A DNA stretch of 64,000 bases, from positions 62,001-126,000 of the forward strand of contig CACGBP010000003.1 of NCBI GenBank assembly GCA_902571375.1. Reading direction: 5' to 3'. The first letter of the stretch is position 1. Every line of letters begins with the position of its first letter. Of this stretch, positions 50,097-59,440 are shown piece by piece. The notes under the pieces were generated by a model. The model saw nothing but the letters and a program-made list of their open reading frames with translations. It made no database searches and was not told the origin of the DNA. The position numbers were made by a program, and so were the translations under genes. Source of the DNA: an uncultured Pelagibacteraceae bacterium. Its GTDB lineage: Bacteria > Pseudomonadota > Alphaproteobacteria > Pelagibacterales > Pelagibacteraceae.

Positions 50097-51107
50097 ATGG
50101 AAGCCACCATGGTATCGGATGCTCCAAAACATTATCCGGTGCTGCTTAATGAAATAATTAGCATTATTACCCCTCAACATGGTGGCACATTTATAGATTG
50201 TACTTTTGGTCAAGGTGGATACACAAAAAAGATTTTAAGCTATAAAGATACAAAAGTTATAGCTTTAGATAGAGACCTTAAAACCAAAAAAAATGCAGAA
50301 AATATTCTCAATAAATTTCAAGATAGATTCGTATTTAAAAATAAAAAGTTCAGTCAATTAAAAGATCTTAAAATTAAAAATGAAAATATCAAAGGTATTA
50401 TTTTCGATCTTGGATATTCATACACTCAAATAAAGGACTTATCAAAGGGATTGTCATTTGACTCGACTGGAGAATTAAATATGCAAATGGGAATAAATAG
50501 TTTTTCAGCAAATGATGTAATTAATAAATTAGATTATGAAGAATTAGAAAAAATTTTTAAGTTTTTTGGTGAGGAAAGAGAGTCTAAAAAAATTGCATTA
50601 AATATTGTAAAAGAGAGAAAATTTAAAAATATAGATACACAAACTTTAGTTCAAATAATTGAAAAAACAAAAAAAAAGAAAAACTTCAAAGTACATGCAG
50701 CTACAAAAACTTTTCAAGCAATTAGAATTTTTGTAAATAATGAGATTACTGAACTAATCTACGGCTTAATTTCTGCTTTAAAAGTTTTAAAAAAGGATGG
50801 TGTTTTAGCAGTTGTTACATTTCATTCATTAGAGGATAAAATTGTCAAATATTTCTTTAGAAGCTTATCTGAGAAAAAAAGTGTTTCAAGATATCTCCCA
50901 AAAATTAATCAACCAGAACCATTATTAGAAATGCTTGAAAAAAAACCCTTAACACCATCTCCAAAAGAATTAAAAGAAAATATTTCCTCAAGATCAGCAA
51001 AACTAAGATATGCAGTTAAAAAAAAAAATTTTTTTGATTTTGAAACTGACATTCTGAAGAAATTTGATTATTTAATTGAAATTGAGAACTTTGGTAAAAA
51101 ATTATGA
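50097..51107 (+). CDS. rsmH: 16S rRNA (cytosine-1402 N4) methyltransferase
   Basis: RsmH (MraW) methylates C1402 of 16S rRNA. The 336-residue protein has [13 protein letters not shown] near the N-terminus, the SAM-binding [19 protein letters not shown], the family-specific [42 protein letters not shown], and [16 protein letters not shown]. An ATG at 50109 ([13 protein letters not shown]) is an equally good start; no ribosome-binding site decides between them. It overlaps the ftsL-like gene by 4 bases. Confidence 0.95.
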   Translation: MEATMVSDAPKHYPVLLNEIISIITPQHGGTFIDCTFGQGGYTKKILSYKDTKVIALDRDLKTKKNAENILNKFQDRFVFKNKKFSQLKDLKIKNENIKGIIFDLGYSYTQIKDLSKGLSFDSTGELNMQMGINSFSANDVINKLDYEELEKIFKFFGEERESKKIALNIVKERKFKNIDTQTLVQIIEKTKKKKNFKVHAATKTFQAIRIFVNNEITELIYGLISALKVLKKDGVLAVVTFHSLEDKIVKYFFRSLSEKKSVSRYLPKINQPEPLLEMLEKKPLTPSPKELKENISSRSAKLRYAVKKKNFFDFETDILKKFDYLIEIENFGKKL

Positions 51108-51409
51108 AAAAATTTTTCACAATTTTTCTAATTTTATCTTTAATAATGTTTACAGCTATAATTAAAAATTCTTCAAAAACAATTGAGGATGAAACTTTTT
51201 TAATAGAAGAAAATATAAGAGGGCTAAAAAAAGATTTGGAAAGAACCAAATTAGAGTATGACTATCTCAGTTCTGCAGAAAAATTACTAGAGTATCAAAT
51301 TCTATATTTTGATGATGAGTTGGTGAAGAAAAATATCGAAGAAATAAAAATAATTCACAAAAATTTAGATAATCTTGAAATAAAACCTTTCAAAATAAGT
51401 AATGAATAA
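51104..51409 (+). CDS. FtsL-like divisome protein
   Basis: The 101-residue bitopic protein has one N-terminal membrane helix (about residues 4-20) and then a charged coiled coil ([26 protein letters not shown]) ending without a further domain. FtsL is poorly conserved, so the call rests on this layout and on the position between rsmH and ftsI. FtsL bridges FtsQ/FtsB and FtsW/FtsI. It overlaps both neighbours (4 and 8 bases). Confidence 0.72.
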   Translation: MKKFFTIFLILSLIMFTAIIKNSSKTIEDETFLIEENIRGLKKDLERTKLEYDYLSSAEKLLEYQILYFDDELVKKNIEEIKIIHKNLDNLEIKPFKISNE

Positions 51410-53090
51410 AAAAGAGTTTAAAATTATTTTAGAAGATAATCACAGTAATTTTTTTTATAAAAAAAATAAATCAAATTTAAAAATAACATTTAATAGGGTA
51501 GCATTTATTTTCTTTATTTTTTTCCTTATTTCATTGATTTACTCAATCCATTTATTGCATTTAGGATCAAGAAAGTCGAAATTAACAAATAACTTTGATA
51601 TTGTTGAACCTATTAGCAAGTTATATAGAGCAGATATAGTAGATGTTGACGGAAATTACATTGGAAAAACAATTAATTCGATTGATATAGGTATAAGTCC
51701 ATCAAAAATAATAGATCAAAAAAAATTGATACTTAATCTAAAGTATATTTTTCCTGACAAAGATTATGATGTAATTAAAAAAAGAATTAAAGCAGGCAAG
51801 TTCTTTTATTTTGAAAAAAAAATTTCTGAGGAGAATTACGAAAAACTTATGTTGCTTGGAGATAAATCGATTGAACCTAGAGATAATCTAATAAGATTGT
51901 ATCCACAAAAAAATTTATTTAGTCATATTATAGGTCAAATTGATAACGAAAATAATGGTATATCAGGTTTAGAAAAATCTTTGGATGAAAAACTAAAAAA
52001 AACTTTAACTCCAATTAAATTAACAGTTGATAAAGATATTCAATATTTGATTAGAGAGGAGTTGATTAAATTTAATAAAATATTTAACTCAAAAGGGAGT
52101 GGTGCGATTTTAATGAATGTTAATAATGGGGAAATATTATCATTAGTATCATTGCCTGATTTTGATCCCAATAAAAGAAAAAATATTTCTGATGTTAATT
52201 TTATTAATAGAGTAACAAAAGGAGTTTATGAGTTTGGCTCTGTGTTTAAAACTTTTACTCTTGCGGCAGCGTTAGAAGAAAAAATAATAGAACCCAAAAC
52301 ACATTTTAGAGATTTGCCTAAATCAATTATATGTGCTGGATTCACAATTAAAGAGTATGACAATAAAATTCCCTCAGATTTAACAGCAGAACAAATTATT
52401 ATACGTTCGGGAAATATAGGTTCAGTGAGAATTGGACAAAAGATAGGTCAAGAAAAATTTAAATCTTTCCTATCAAAGATAGGTGTTCTTGATGAAATCA
52501 ATTTTGATATTAAAGAGGTAGGAAAGCCCTTAAAATTTAATTGGGGCAAATGTCCATTAGCTACAGCATCTTTTGGTCATGGAATTACCACAACACTTTT
52601 GCAATTAGCTAAAGCATACTCAATTGTTGTAAATGGTGGATATAAAGTTCATCCTACTTTAATCAAATTAGAAAATGTAAATAAAAAAGAAAAAATTTTA
52701 GACCAATACGTATCAAAAAATATTTTACCTATTTTAAGAAAAATAGTTACTGATAAAGAGGGGACTGCTTCACTAGCAAATGTCTCTGGCTATGAAGTTG
52801 GAGGAAAAACAGGAACAGCTCAAAAAAGTATAGCAGGAGTATATTCAAAAAAAAAAATAAATACTTTCATTTCAGTATTTCCAACATCTAAACCAAAGTT
52901 TCTTTTAGGTATAATGTTGGATGAGCCAAAAATTAGTAAAGATTATATTTATCATTATAGAGATGGGTCTAATATTAAGTATAAGGGGACCCCGTTTAAT
53001 ACTGCTGGCTGGACAACAGTTGAGATAACAGGTCAAGTTATTGAAAAAATTGGGCCTATTTTAGCCACAAAATACAGTGAGATTAAATAA
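51402..53090 (+). CDS. ftsI: Septal peptidoglycan transpeptidase FtsI (PBP3)
   Basis: The 562-residue class B penicillin-binding protein has a membrane helix at about 31-51, a PBP dimerisation domain (GISPSKIID, SHIIGQIDNENNGISGLEKSLDE), and a transpeptidase domain. The domain has the active-site serine motif in EFGSVFKTFTLAA (S-V-F-K), the second motif S-G-N in IIIRSGNIGS, and the third K-T-G in GGKTGTAQKS. It crosslinks septal peptidoglycan together with FtsW. murEF follows after 3 bases. Confidence 0.96.
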   Translation: MNKKEFKIILEDNHSNFFYKKNKSNLKITFNRVAFIFFIFFLISLIYSIHLLHLGSRKSKLTNNFDIVEPISKLYRADIVDVDGNYIGKTINSIDIGISPSKIIDQKKLILNLKYIFPDKDYDVIKKRIKAGKFFYFEKKISEENYEKLMLLGDKSIEPRDNLIRLYPQKNLFSHIIGQIDNENNGISGLEKSLDEKLKKTLTPIKLTVDKDIQYLIREELIKFNKIFNSKGSGAILMNVNNGEILSLVSLPDFDPNKRKNISDVNFINRVTKGVYEFGSVFKTFTLAAALEEKIIEPKTHFRDLPKSIICAGFTIKEYDNKIPSDLTAEQIIIRSGNIGSVRIGQKIGQEKFKSFLSKIGVLDEINFDIKEVGKPLKFNWGKCPLATASFGHGITTTLLQLAKAYSIVVNGGYKVHPTLIKLENVNKKEKILDQYVSKNILPILRKIVTDKEGTASLANVSGYEVGGKTGTAQKSIAGVYSKKKINTFISVFPTSKPKFLLGIMLDEPKISKDYIYHYRDGSNIKYKGTPFNTAGWTTVEITGQVIEKIGPILATKYSEIK

Positions 53091-53093
53091 CAG

Positions 53094-55934
53094 ATGTTAC
53101 TTAAAGATTATATTCCAAATGTTAAAAAAGAATTAAAAAATATTTTTTTTTCAGGTATTGCTTTTGAAAGTTCAAAAGTTAAAAAAAATGATATTTTTTT
53201 TGCAATTAAAGGCAATAATTTTGATGGTAATAAATACATCAATGAAGCAATTAAAAAAGGTGCTGTAGCAATTATCTCAGAAAAAAAAATAAACTTAAAA
53301 AAAAAAATTCTATATATAAATACACACAATCCCAGAAAATTATTAGCAGAAGTTTCATTTAAGATTTATAATAAAATTCCAAAAAATTTAATTGCTATTA
53401 CAGGCACTAATGGAAAATCCTCAGTCGCAGATTTTTATTATCAACTTTTAAAGTTAAATCATAAAAAAATTGCCTCGATAGGGACTTTAGGTGTTAAATC
53501 AAAACATTTTAATCTAAGCTTATCAAATACAACAATTGACCCATTAAAACTAGGTCAAATATTAACTAAACTCAAAAATAAAAAGATTGAAAATGTTATT
53601 ATGGAGGCTTCAAGCCATGGTCTTAAACAAAATAGATTAGATGGTTTAAAATTTAATATAGGTATATTCACAAATTTATCTCAAGATCATCTTGATTATC
53701 ATAAAAATTTGAAAAATTATTTACAAGCAAAACTCTATTTATTTAAAAATCTAATAAAAAATAATGGCAATATAATAACAGATGAAAATATTCCTGAATT
53801 TCAAAAGATTAAAAGAATAGCAATAAATAAAAAATTGAATTTAAATTTTATAAATCATAAAAAGAATAATTTTCAAATTTTATCTCACGACTTTCAAGGA
53901 GAATCACAAATACTTAAAATAAGATATGACAATTCAATAAGATTAGTAAAGCTAAATCTGATTGGAAAAATTCAACTAAAAAACTTGTTAATGGCAATTA
54001 TTGCTGCAAAAAAAAGCAAACTTAAACTAAAAAAAATTTTTGAAAGTATTCCAAAAATAAAACCTGTTGAAGGAAGATTTCAAAAAATAGGGAAAATTAA
54101 AAATGGTTCTATGGTAATACTTGATTATGCTCATACACCGGAGGCTTTAAAAACATGTCTTTTAAATTTAAGAGAGCAATTTCCTTTTAAAAAAATTTCT
54201 TTATTGTTTGGGTGTGGTGGAAATAGAGATCAAAATAAAAGAGCAAAAATGGGAAAAATTGCAAATGATTATTCAGATAAAATTTATCTGACTGATGATA
54301 ACCCAAGATTTGAAGATCCAGAAAAGATAAGAAGAGATATTAAAAAAGCAATTTTTAGAAAAAATATGATTGAAATATCCAATAGAAAAAATGCTATAAA
54401 GGTAGGAATTGAAGATTTAAATACAGGTGATATTTTATTGGTAGCTGGTAAGGGACATGAGAAAACACAAGACACTGGACATCGAAAAGTTTTTTTTTCA
54501 GATAAAAAAATTATTTTAGAATCAATTAAAGTTAAGAATTTCAATTTAACAAATAATTTAAAATTAAATTTAGTTAAAGAAGTTTCAGGGTTTAAGAATA
54601 AATTAAAATTTACTAATTTAAAAAAAGCAAAAATTAATTCTAAAGAAGTTAAAAAAAATGATATTTTTTTTGCAATTAAAGGAAAAAAAAATGATGGAAA
54701 TAAATTTGTTCAAGAGGCGTTAAAAAGAAAAGCCTCAATAGCTGTTGTAAACAAAATCCAAAAAAATCTTGGTTTAGGAAAACAAATAAAAGTCAAAAAC
54801 TCTTTAAAATGTTTGACCCAAATTTCAAATAATTATAGAAAAAATATCGATACAAAAATAATTGCGATTACTGGAAGTTGTGGAAAAACTACACTTAAAG
54901 AATTGTTAGGTAATTCATTAAAAAAAATTTCAAGAGTTAGTATTTCTCCAAAATCTTATAATAATAAATATGGCGTACCATTGAGTCTTTTTAATTTAAA
55001 TAAAAATGATGATTATGGAGTCTTAGAAATAGGAATGGATAAAAAGGGAGAGATAGATTATCTATCAAATATTATAAAACCAGATGTTAGCGTCATCACT
55101 AATATAAATTATGCACATATCAAAAATTTTAAGAATATAAAACAGATTGCTTTAGCCAAATCAGAAATTATCTATAATACTAGGTCTAGTGGCTATGTAA
55201 TTTTAAATGCAGATGATAATTTTTTTAAACTACATAATACAATCGCCAAAAAAAAGAAACTAAAAGTAATTTCTTTTGGTATTAAAAATAATAAAGCTAA
55301 CATTAAATTCATCAATATCAAAAAAGTCAGAAGAAATTTTATAATAAGTATTAAATTAAATAATTTAAAAAAAATGTTTATAATTTCTAATAATTATACA
55401 AATAACATTTATAATATCTTAGCAAGTGTAGCGGTGATGAGTATTTATATTAATATTGCTAAATTAAGTAAAAATATTTTTTTTAACTTTAAGATACCTA
55501 ATGGGAGAGGCAATCTTTCAAAAATTAAAATAAATGGTAAAAAAATTAATTTAATTGATGAAAGTTATAACTCCAACCCTTTATCATTACAAAATGCAAT
55601 ACTTAATTATGATAAATTAGATACTAAAGCATCAAAAAAATATCTATTACTTGGTGATATGCTAGAACTTGGAAAACATTCAAAAAAACTTCATCAATCT
55701 ATAGCACCAATAATAAATAAAACCAAACTAAGCAAAGTCTTCATAAAAGGAAAAAAAGCTTCATTTATATATGATGGGCTTGCGAAATCGAAAAAAGGTA
55801 AAGTATTAAGAAATAAATATGAAATTATTAATTTGATCAAAAATGATTTAAATAATAATGATTATTTGATGTTAAAAGCCTCAAATGCGACAGGTTTTAA
55901 TCAGATAGTTAATGAAATCAAAGGATTAAATTAA
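53094..55934 (+). CDS. MurE-MurF fusion: bifunctional UDP-MurNAc peptide ligase
   Basis: One uninterrupted 946-codon reading frame contains two complete Mur ligases. Residues about 1-480 are MurE: N-terminal UDP-binding domain, ATP loop AITGTNGKSSVADFYY (TGTNGKS at 103-109), the ASSHGLKQNRLDG segment, and the DDNPRFEDP motif expected for meso-diaminopimelate specificity. Residues about 490-946 are MurF: its own N-terminal domain, ATP loop AITGSCGKTTLKELLG near 592, YNNKYGVPLSLF, VLEIGMDKKGEI and DESYNSNPLSL. It would add meso-DAP and then D-Ala-D-Ala. In most alphaproteobacteria these are two genes. mraY begins at the next base. Confidence 0.95.
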   Translation: MLLKDYIPNVKKELKNIFFSGIAFESSKVKKNDIFFAIKGNNFDGNKYINEAIKKGAVAIISEKKINLKKKILYINTHNPRKLLAEVSFKIYNKIPKNLIAITGTNGKSSVADFYYQLLKLNHKKIASIGTLGVKSKHFNLSLSNTTIDPLKLGQILTKLKNKKIENVIMEASSHGLKQNRLDGLKFNIGIFTNLSQDHLDYHKNLKNYLQAKLYLFKNLIKNNGNIITDENIPEFQKIKRIAINKKLNLNFINHKKNNFQILSHDFQGESQILKIRYDNSIRLVKLNLIGKIQLKNLLMAIIAAKKSKLKLKKIFESIPKIKPVEGRFQKIGKIKNGSMVILDYAHTPEALKTCLLNLREQFPFKKISLLFGCGGNRDQNKRAKMGKIANDYSDKIYLTDDNPRFEDPEKIRRDIKKAIFRKNMIEISNRKNAIKVGIEDLNTGDILLVAGKGHEKTQDTGHRKVFFSDKKIILESIKVKNFNLTNNLKLNLVKEVSGFKNKLKFTNLKKAKINSKEVKKNDIFFAIKGKKNDGNKFVQEALKRKASIAVVNKIQKNLGLGKQIKVKNSLKCLTQISNNYRKNIDTKIIAITGSCGKTTLKELLGNSLKKISRVSISPKSYNNKYGVPLSLFNLNKNDDYGVLEIGMDKKGEIDYLSNIIKPDVSVITNINYAHIKNFKNIKQIALAKSEIIYNTRSSGYVILNADDNFFKLHNTIAKKKKLKVISFGIKNNKANIKFINIKKVRRNFIISIKLNNLKKMFIISNNYTNNIYNILASVAVMSIYINIAKLSKNIFFNFKIPNGRGNLSKIKINGKKINLIDESYNSNPLSLQNAILNYDKLDTKASKKYLLLGDMLELGKHSKKLHQSIAPIINKTKLSKVFIKGKKASFIYDGLAKSKKGKVLRNKYEIINLIKNDLNNNDYLMLKASNATGFNQIVNEIKGLN
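53176..53212 (+). repeat. 37-bp exact in-frame repeat, copy 1 (MurE half)
   Basis: This stretch, encoding KVKKNDIFFAIKG, is identical over 37 bases to 54646-54682 in the MurF half. The copies are 1470 bases apart (490 codons), in the same frame, at the equivalent position of the two N-terminal domains. Confidence 0.9.
54646..54682 (+). repeat. 37-bp exact in-frame repeat, copy 2 (MurF half)
   Basis: Second copy of the repeat at 53176-53212, encoding EVKKNDIFFAIKG in the MurF N-terminal domain. Flanking codons diverge quickly, although the surrounding protein stays alike (DGNK follows in both). Confidence 0.9.
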
Positions 55935-57020
55935 ATGCTTTATCAATTTTTATTAAACTTTGTTGATACTTTTGGGTTCTTAAATGTCTTTAAATATTTA
56001 ACTTTTCGTACTGGTTTATCTTTTTTTACGTCTTTAGTGATAGTCCTTTTTATTGGTGCTCCTTTTATAAAGTTTTTTTCTAATCAAAAAATTTTAAGCC
56101 CCATTAGAGATGATGGGCCAGCTGATCATATTGTTAAAAAAATTGGTACACCGACTATGGGAGGTGTAATCATTTTATTTGGTCTTCTAATTTCTGTATT
56201 ATGTTGGGGAGATTTATCAAATGTTAATATTTTATTTTGCTTATACATAGCAATATCATTTGGTTTACTGGGAGCTTTTGATGACTATAAAAAAATTAAA
56301 TATAATAATTCTTCAGGTATTTCATCAAAATTTAAGATAATAATGCAAATCATTATTACAATTATTGGAGTAAGTTTATTTATCAAATTTGTAGATTATC
56401 AAGATATCAATAATTTGTATTTTCCATTCTTTAAAAATTTAATAATTAATCTTGGTTGGTTCTTCATCCCGTTTGCCGTATTTGTAATTGTAGGATCCTC
56501 AAATGCAGTTAATCTTACAGATGGTCTCGATGGTTTGGCAACAGTGCCAGTAATTTTGGTAGCTGCATGCTTTGCATTTATAAGTTATGTAACTGGAAAT
56601 GTTTTATTTTCTAACTATCTTCAAATTCCATATATTGAGGGGACTGGAGAAATTTCAATTTTTTGTGGAGCAATTATAGGATCTTGTTTAGGTTTTTTAT
56701 GGTTTAATGCTCCTCCAGCTAAAATTTTTATGGGAGATACTGGCTCTTTATCGTTGGGAGGGTCTTTAGGTGCAGTAGGTATAATTACTAAGCATGAAAT
56801 TGTATTAGCTATTATAGGAGGTCTTTTTGTACTTGAGGCAGTATCTGTGATGGTTCAAGTAATTTCTTATAAACTTACAGGTAAAAGAATCTTTAAAATG
56901 GCTCCAATACATCATCATTTTGAAAAGAAGGGTTGGCCTGAATCAACAGTAGTAATTAGATTTTGGATCATATCAATCATTCTTGCAATGATTGGATTAG
57001 CTACATTAAAATTAAGATAA
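55935..57020 (+). CDS. mraY: Phospho-N-acetylmuramoyl-pentapeptide transferase
   Basis: MraY makes lipid I from UDP-MurNAc-pentapeptide on the cytoplasmic face. The 361-residue protein has about ten membrane helices and the motifs KKIGTPTMGGVIILFG, LLGAFDDYKKIKYN (aspartate pair), NLTDGLDGLATVP, GFLWFNAPPAKIFMGDTGSL and IHHHFEKKGWPESTVVIRFW. It begins at the base following the murEF stop codon. MurG, which uses lipid I, is not found in this cluster. Confidence 0.97.
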   Translation: MLYQFLLNFVDTFGFLNVFKYLTFRTGLSFFTSLVIVLFIGAPFIKFFSNQKILSPIRDDGPADHIVKKIGTPTMGGVIILFGLLISVLCWGDLSNVNILFCLYIAISFGLLGAFDDYKKIKYNNSSGISSKFKIIMQIIITIIGVSLFIKFVDYQDINNLYFPFFKNLIINLGWFFIPFAVFVIVGSSNAVNLTDGLDGLATVPVILVAACFAFISYVTGNVLFSNYLQIPYIEGTGEISIFCGAIIGSCLGFLWFNAPPAKIFMGDTGSLSLGGSLGAVGIITKHEIVLAIIGGLFVLEAVSVMVQVISYKLTGKRIFKMAPIHHHFEKKGWPESTVVIRFWIISIILAMIGLATLKLR

Positions 57021-57030
57021 GGAAAATAAT

Positions 57031-58320
57031 TTGAATTTTTTTTCAAATAAAAAGATTTTAATTTATGGTTTAGGAAAAAGTGGTTTATCGACTTATAAAT
57101 TTTTAAAAAACGAAAATAATATTTATTTATATGATGATTATTATTCAAAAATAAAAAATAAAAATATAAGAAAAAAAATTATCAATTTTAGAAAAATTAC
57201 AAATATTAAATTTGATAGAATAATATTAAGCCCGGGTATAGATATCAATAAATGTAAGTTGTCTAAGTTTTTAAAAAAAAATCTAAAATTAATTTATTCA
57301 GACTTAGATGTTTTTTATAATTTTTATAAAAATGATTGCATAACTATTACTGGTACAAACGGAAAGTCCACTACTTGCCAACTTTTATTTGAAGTTTTAT
57401 CAAAACAAAAATTTGATGTTAAACTTATTGGAAACATAGGAATACCAGTTTTATCAATTAAAAATGTTAAAAAAAAAACATTATTTATTATTGAAGCATC
57501 TTCATATCAGTTAGAATACAGTAGGATTTTTAAGTCAAAGTATGCAGTGATTTTAAATTTATCACCAGATCATTTAGAAAGACATTTGACTTTAAATAAA
57601 TATATTGATGCAAAGTTTAAGCTATTAAAGAATCAATCTAAAGGTAATTTTGCTTTTTTAAATAAAAATGATTTGTTAACTCAAAGAAAACTTAGATTTA
57701 AGAAATTTAAATCAAAAATAATTCAAGTCCAGACGAAAGAAGATTTCACTAATTTTAAAAACATCAGGAATGATTATTTTTTGACTGAAACAAACAAAGA
57801 AAATCTATTTTTTGTTTTGGAAATTTTAAAAAAATGGAAAATAAATAAAAATTTACTTTTTAAAGCAATTGAAAATTTTAAAGGTCTTAAATATAGACAA
57901 CAAACTATTTATAAAAAAAATAATTTAACAATTATAAATGATTCAAAATCCACAAGTTTTGCATCATCAATAAGTGCTTTAAAAGTAAATCCTAACATTT
58001 TTTGGTTGCTTGGTGGTCAACATAAAAGAAATGATAAATTTAATCTATCTAAAAGATATTTTAAAAACATACGGGCATTTATTTATGGTCGTGATGTAAA
58101 GTTTTTTAACAAAGAACTCAAAGGAAAAATAAGATACGAAAATTTTATAAATTTAAATCATGCTTTAAAAAAAATTTTTATGATTTTAAAAAAAAATAAA
58201 AATAAACCCTACACTATCTTATTTAGCCCTTGCGCAGCATCATTTGATAGTTTTAATAATTTTGAAGAAAGAGGTTTTTATTTTGATAAGTTGATAAATA
58301 GATACTTATATGAAAAATAA
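57031..58320 (+). CDS. murD: UDP-MurNAc-L-Ala:D-Glu ligase
   Basis: MurD adds D-glutamate. The 429-residue protein starts with TTG at 57031, preceded by an AAGGAAA ribosome-binding site. It has the dinucleotide-like ILIYGLGKSGLSTYKFL, the ATP loop TITGTNGKSTTCQLLF, EASSYQLEYS, LNLSPDHLERH and NDSKSTSFASSISAL. The C-terminal domain contains LFSPCAASFDSFNNFEERG. All Mur-ligase motifs are present, although the sequence is very lysine/asparagine-rich. It overlaps ftsW by 11 bases. Confidence 0.95.
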   Translation: MNFFSNKKILIYGLGKSGLSTYKFLKNENNIYLYDDYYSKIKNKNIRKKIINFRKITNIKFDRIILSPGIDINKCKLSKFLKKNLKLIYSDLDVFYNFYKNDCITITGTNGKSTTCQLLFEVLSKQKFDVKLIGNIGIPVLSIKNVKKKTLFIIEASSYQLEYSRIFKSKYAVILNLSPDHLERHLTLNKYIDAKFKLLKNQSKGNFAFLNKNDLLTQRKLRFKKFKSKIIQVQTKEDFTNFKNIRNDYFLTETNKENLFFVLEILKKWKINKNLLFKAIENFKGLKYRQQTIYKKNNLTIINDSKSTSFASSISALKVNPNIFWLLGGQHKRNDKFNLSKRYFKNIRAFIYGRDVKFFNKELKGKIRYENFINLNHALKKIFMILKKNKNKPYTILFSPCAASFDSFNNFEERGFYFDKLINRYLYEK

Positions 58321-59434
58321 AAAAATCATCTACAGTCTTTATTACGAATGGTGGAAGAATATTGATAAGTTTATCTTTTCTTTGATAATCTTGTTATTTT
58401 TTATAGGGTTATTTTTTTCTTTAGTATCTACTTCATTGATAGTTTCAGACAAACTTAACACTAATGATTATTTATTTTTTTTTAAACACTTATTTTTTAT
58501 AATTTTAGGTTTCTTAATAATTTTTCTTCTTTCTTTAATTGACCGAGATAAACTTTTTAATTTTTCAATATTTATTTTTTTATTTTCTTTGATTTTTTTA
58601 TTTTTAGTCCCACTTATTGGTATAGAAGTAAAAGGTTCAAAAAGATGGATAGACTTTTATTTTTTACCAAGATTTCAACCTATAGAATTAGTTAAGCCTT
58701 TTTTAATTATTTCAATAAGTTTAATCTTAAGTAACGAAAAATATAAAAATATTTATTTGAAATATTCATTTTCTTTTTTCCTAACACTAATAGTTGCTTT
58801 ATTATTGATATTACAACCTGATATTGGACAAACTCTCTTAGTCTTTTTTATTTGGTCAATTCTTATATTCACCTCAGGAATTAATGTTATTTTTTTAATA
58901 ATATTTTTTTTGTTTATAGTTTTCACACTCTCTTATTTGATTTTTTTTGTATCTGAGTTTGAATATATTAAAAATAGAATATTTTCTTTTTTTAATTCAG
59001 AAACCGGAACACATAATGCTCAATCAGAAAAAGCAATTGAGTCTATTAGTAGTGGCGGATATTTTGGAAAGGGAATAGGAGAAGGGACCTTAAAAAATCG
59101 AGTACCAGAAGCTCATACAGATTATATCATATCTGTAATTTCAGAAGAGTTTGGTATTATTGCTATTATATTAATTCTGTTATTATTTTTAACATTAGCT
59201 TATTCCGTGTTTAAAAAAATTAACTTTGAAAATGAGGAAAGAACAAAATTAGCTTTAGTAGGATGTGCAAGTCTAATTTTAATACAAGCAATGATACACA
59301 TAGGAGTTAACATTAGGTTGTTGCCAACGACAGGAATGACACTTCCTTTTATAAGTTATGGAGGTTCGTCAATTATAAGTATATCTATTATATCAGGGAT
59401 AATATTAAATTTAACTAAAAGAAAGTTTATTTAG
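58310..59434 (+). CDS. ftsW: Septal peptidoglycan polymerase FtsW
   Basis: The 374-residue SEDS-family protein has about ten membrane helices and the conserved extracellular motif GKGIGEGTLKNRVPEAHTDYIISVISEEFG, preceded by LQPDIGQTLLVF, and near the end LPTTGMTLPFISYGGSS. It polymerises septal glycan with FtsI. Its start overlaps murD by 11 bases. The next gene is ddl after 6 bases; the usual murG-murC-murB are not here. Confidence 0.96.
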   Translation: MKNKKIIYSLYYEWWKNIDKFIFSLIILLFFIGLFFSLVSTSLIVSDKLNTNDYLFFFKHLFFIILGFLIIFLLSLIDRDKLFNFSIFIFLFSLIFLFLVPLIGIEVKGSKRWIDFYFLPRFQPIELVKPFLIISISLILSNEKYKNIYLKYSFSFFLTLIVALLLILQPDIGQTLLVFFIWSILIFTSGINVIFLIIFFLFIVFTLSYLIFFVSEFEYIKNRIFSFFNSETGTHNAQSEKAIESISSGGYFGKGIGEGTLKNRVPEAHTDYIISVISEEFGIIAIILILLLFLTLAYSVFKKINFENEERTKLALVGCASLILIQAMIHIGVNIRLLPTTGMTLPFISYGGSSIISISIISGIILNLTKRKFI

Positions 59435-59440
59435 ATATTC

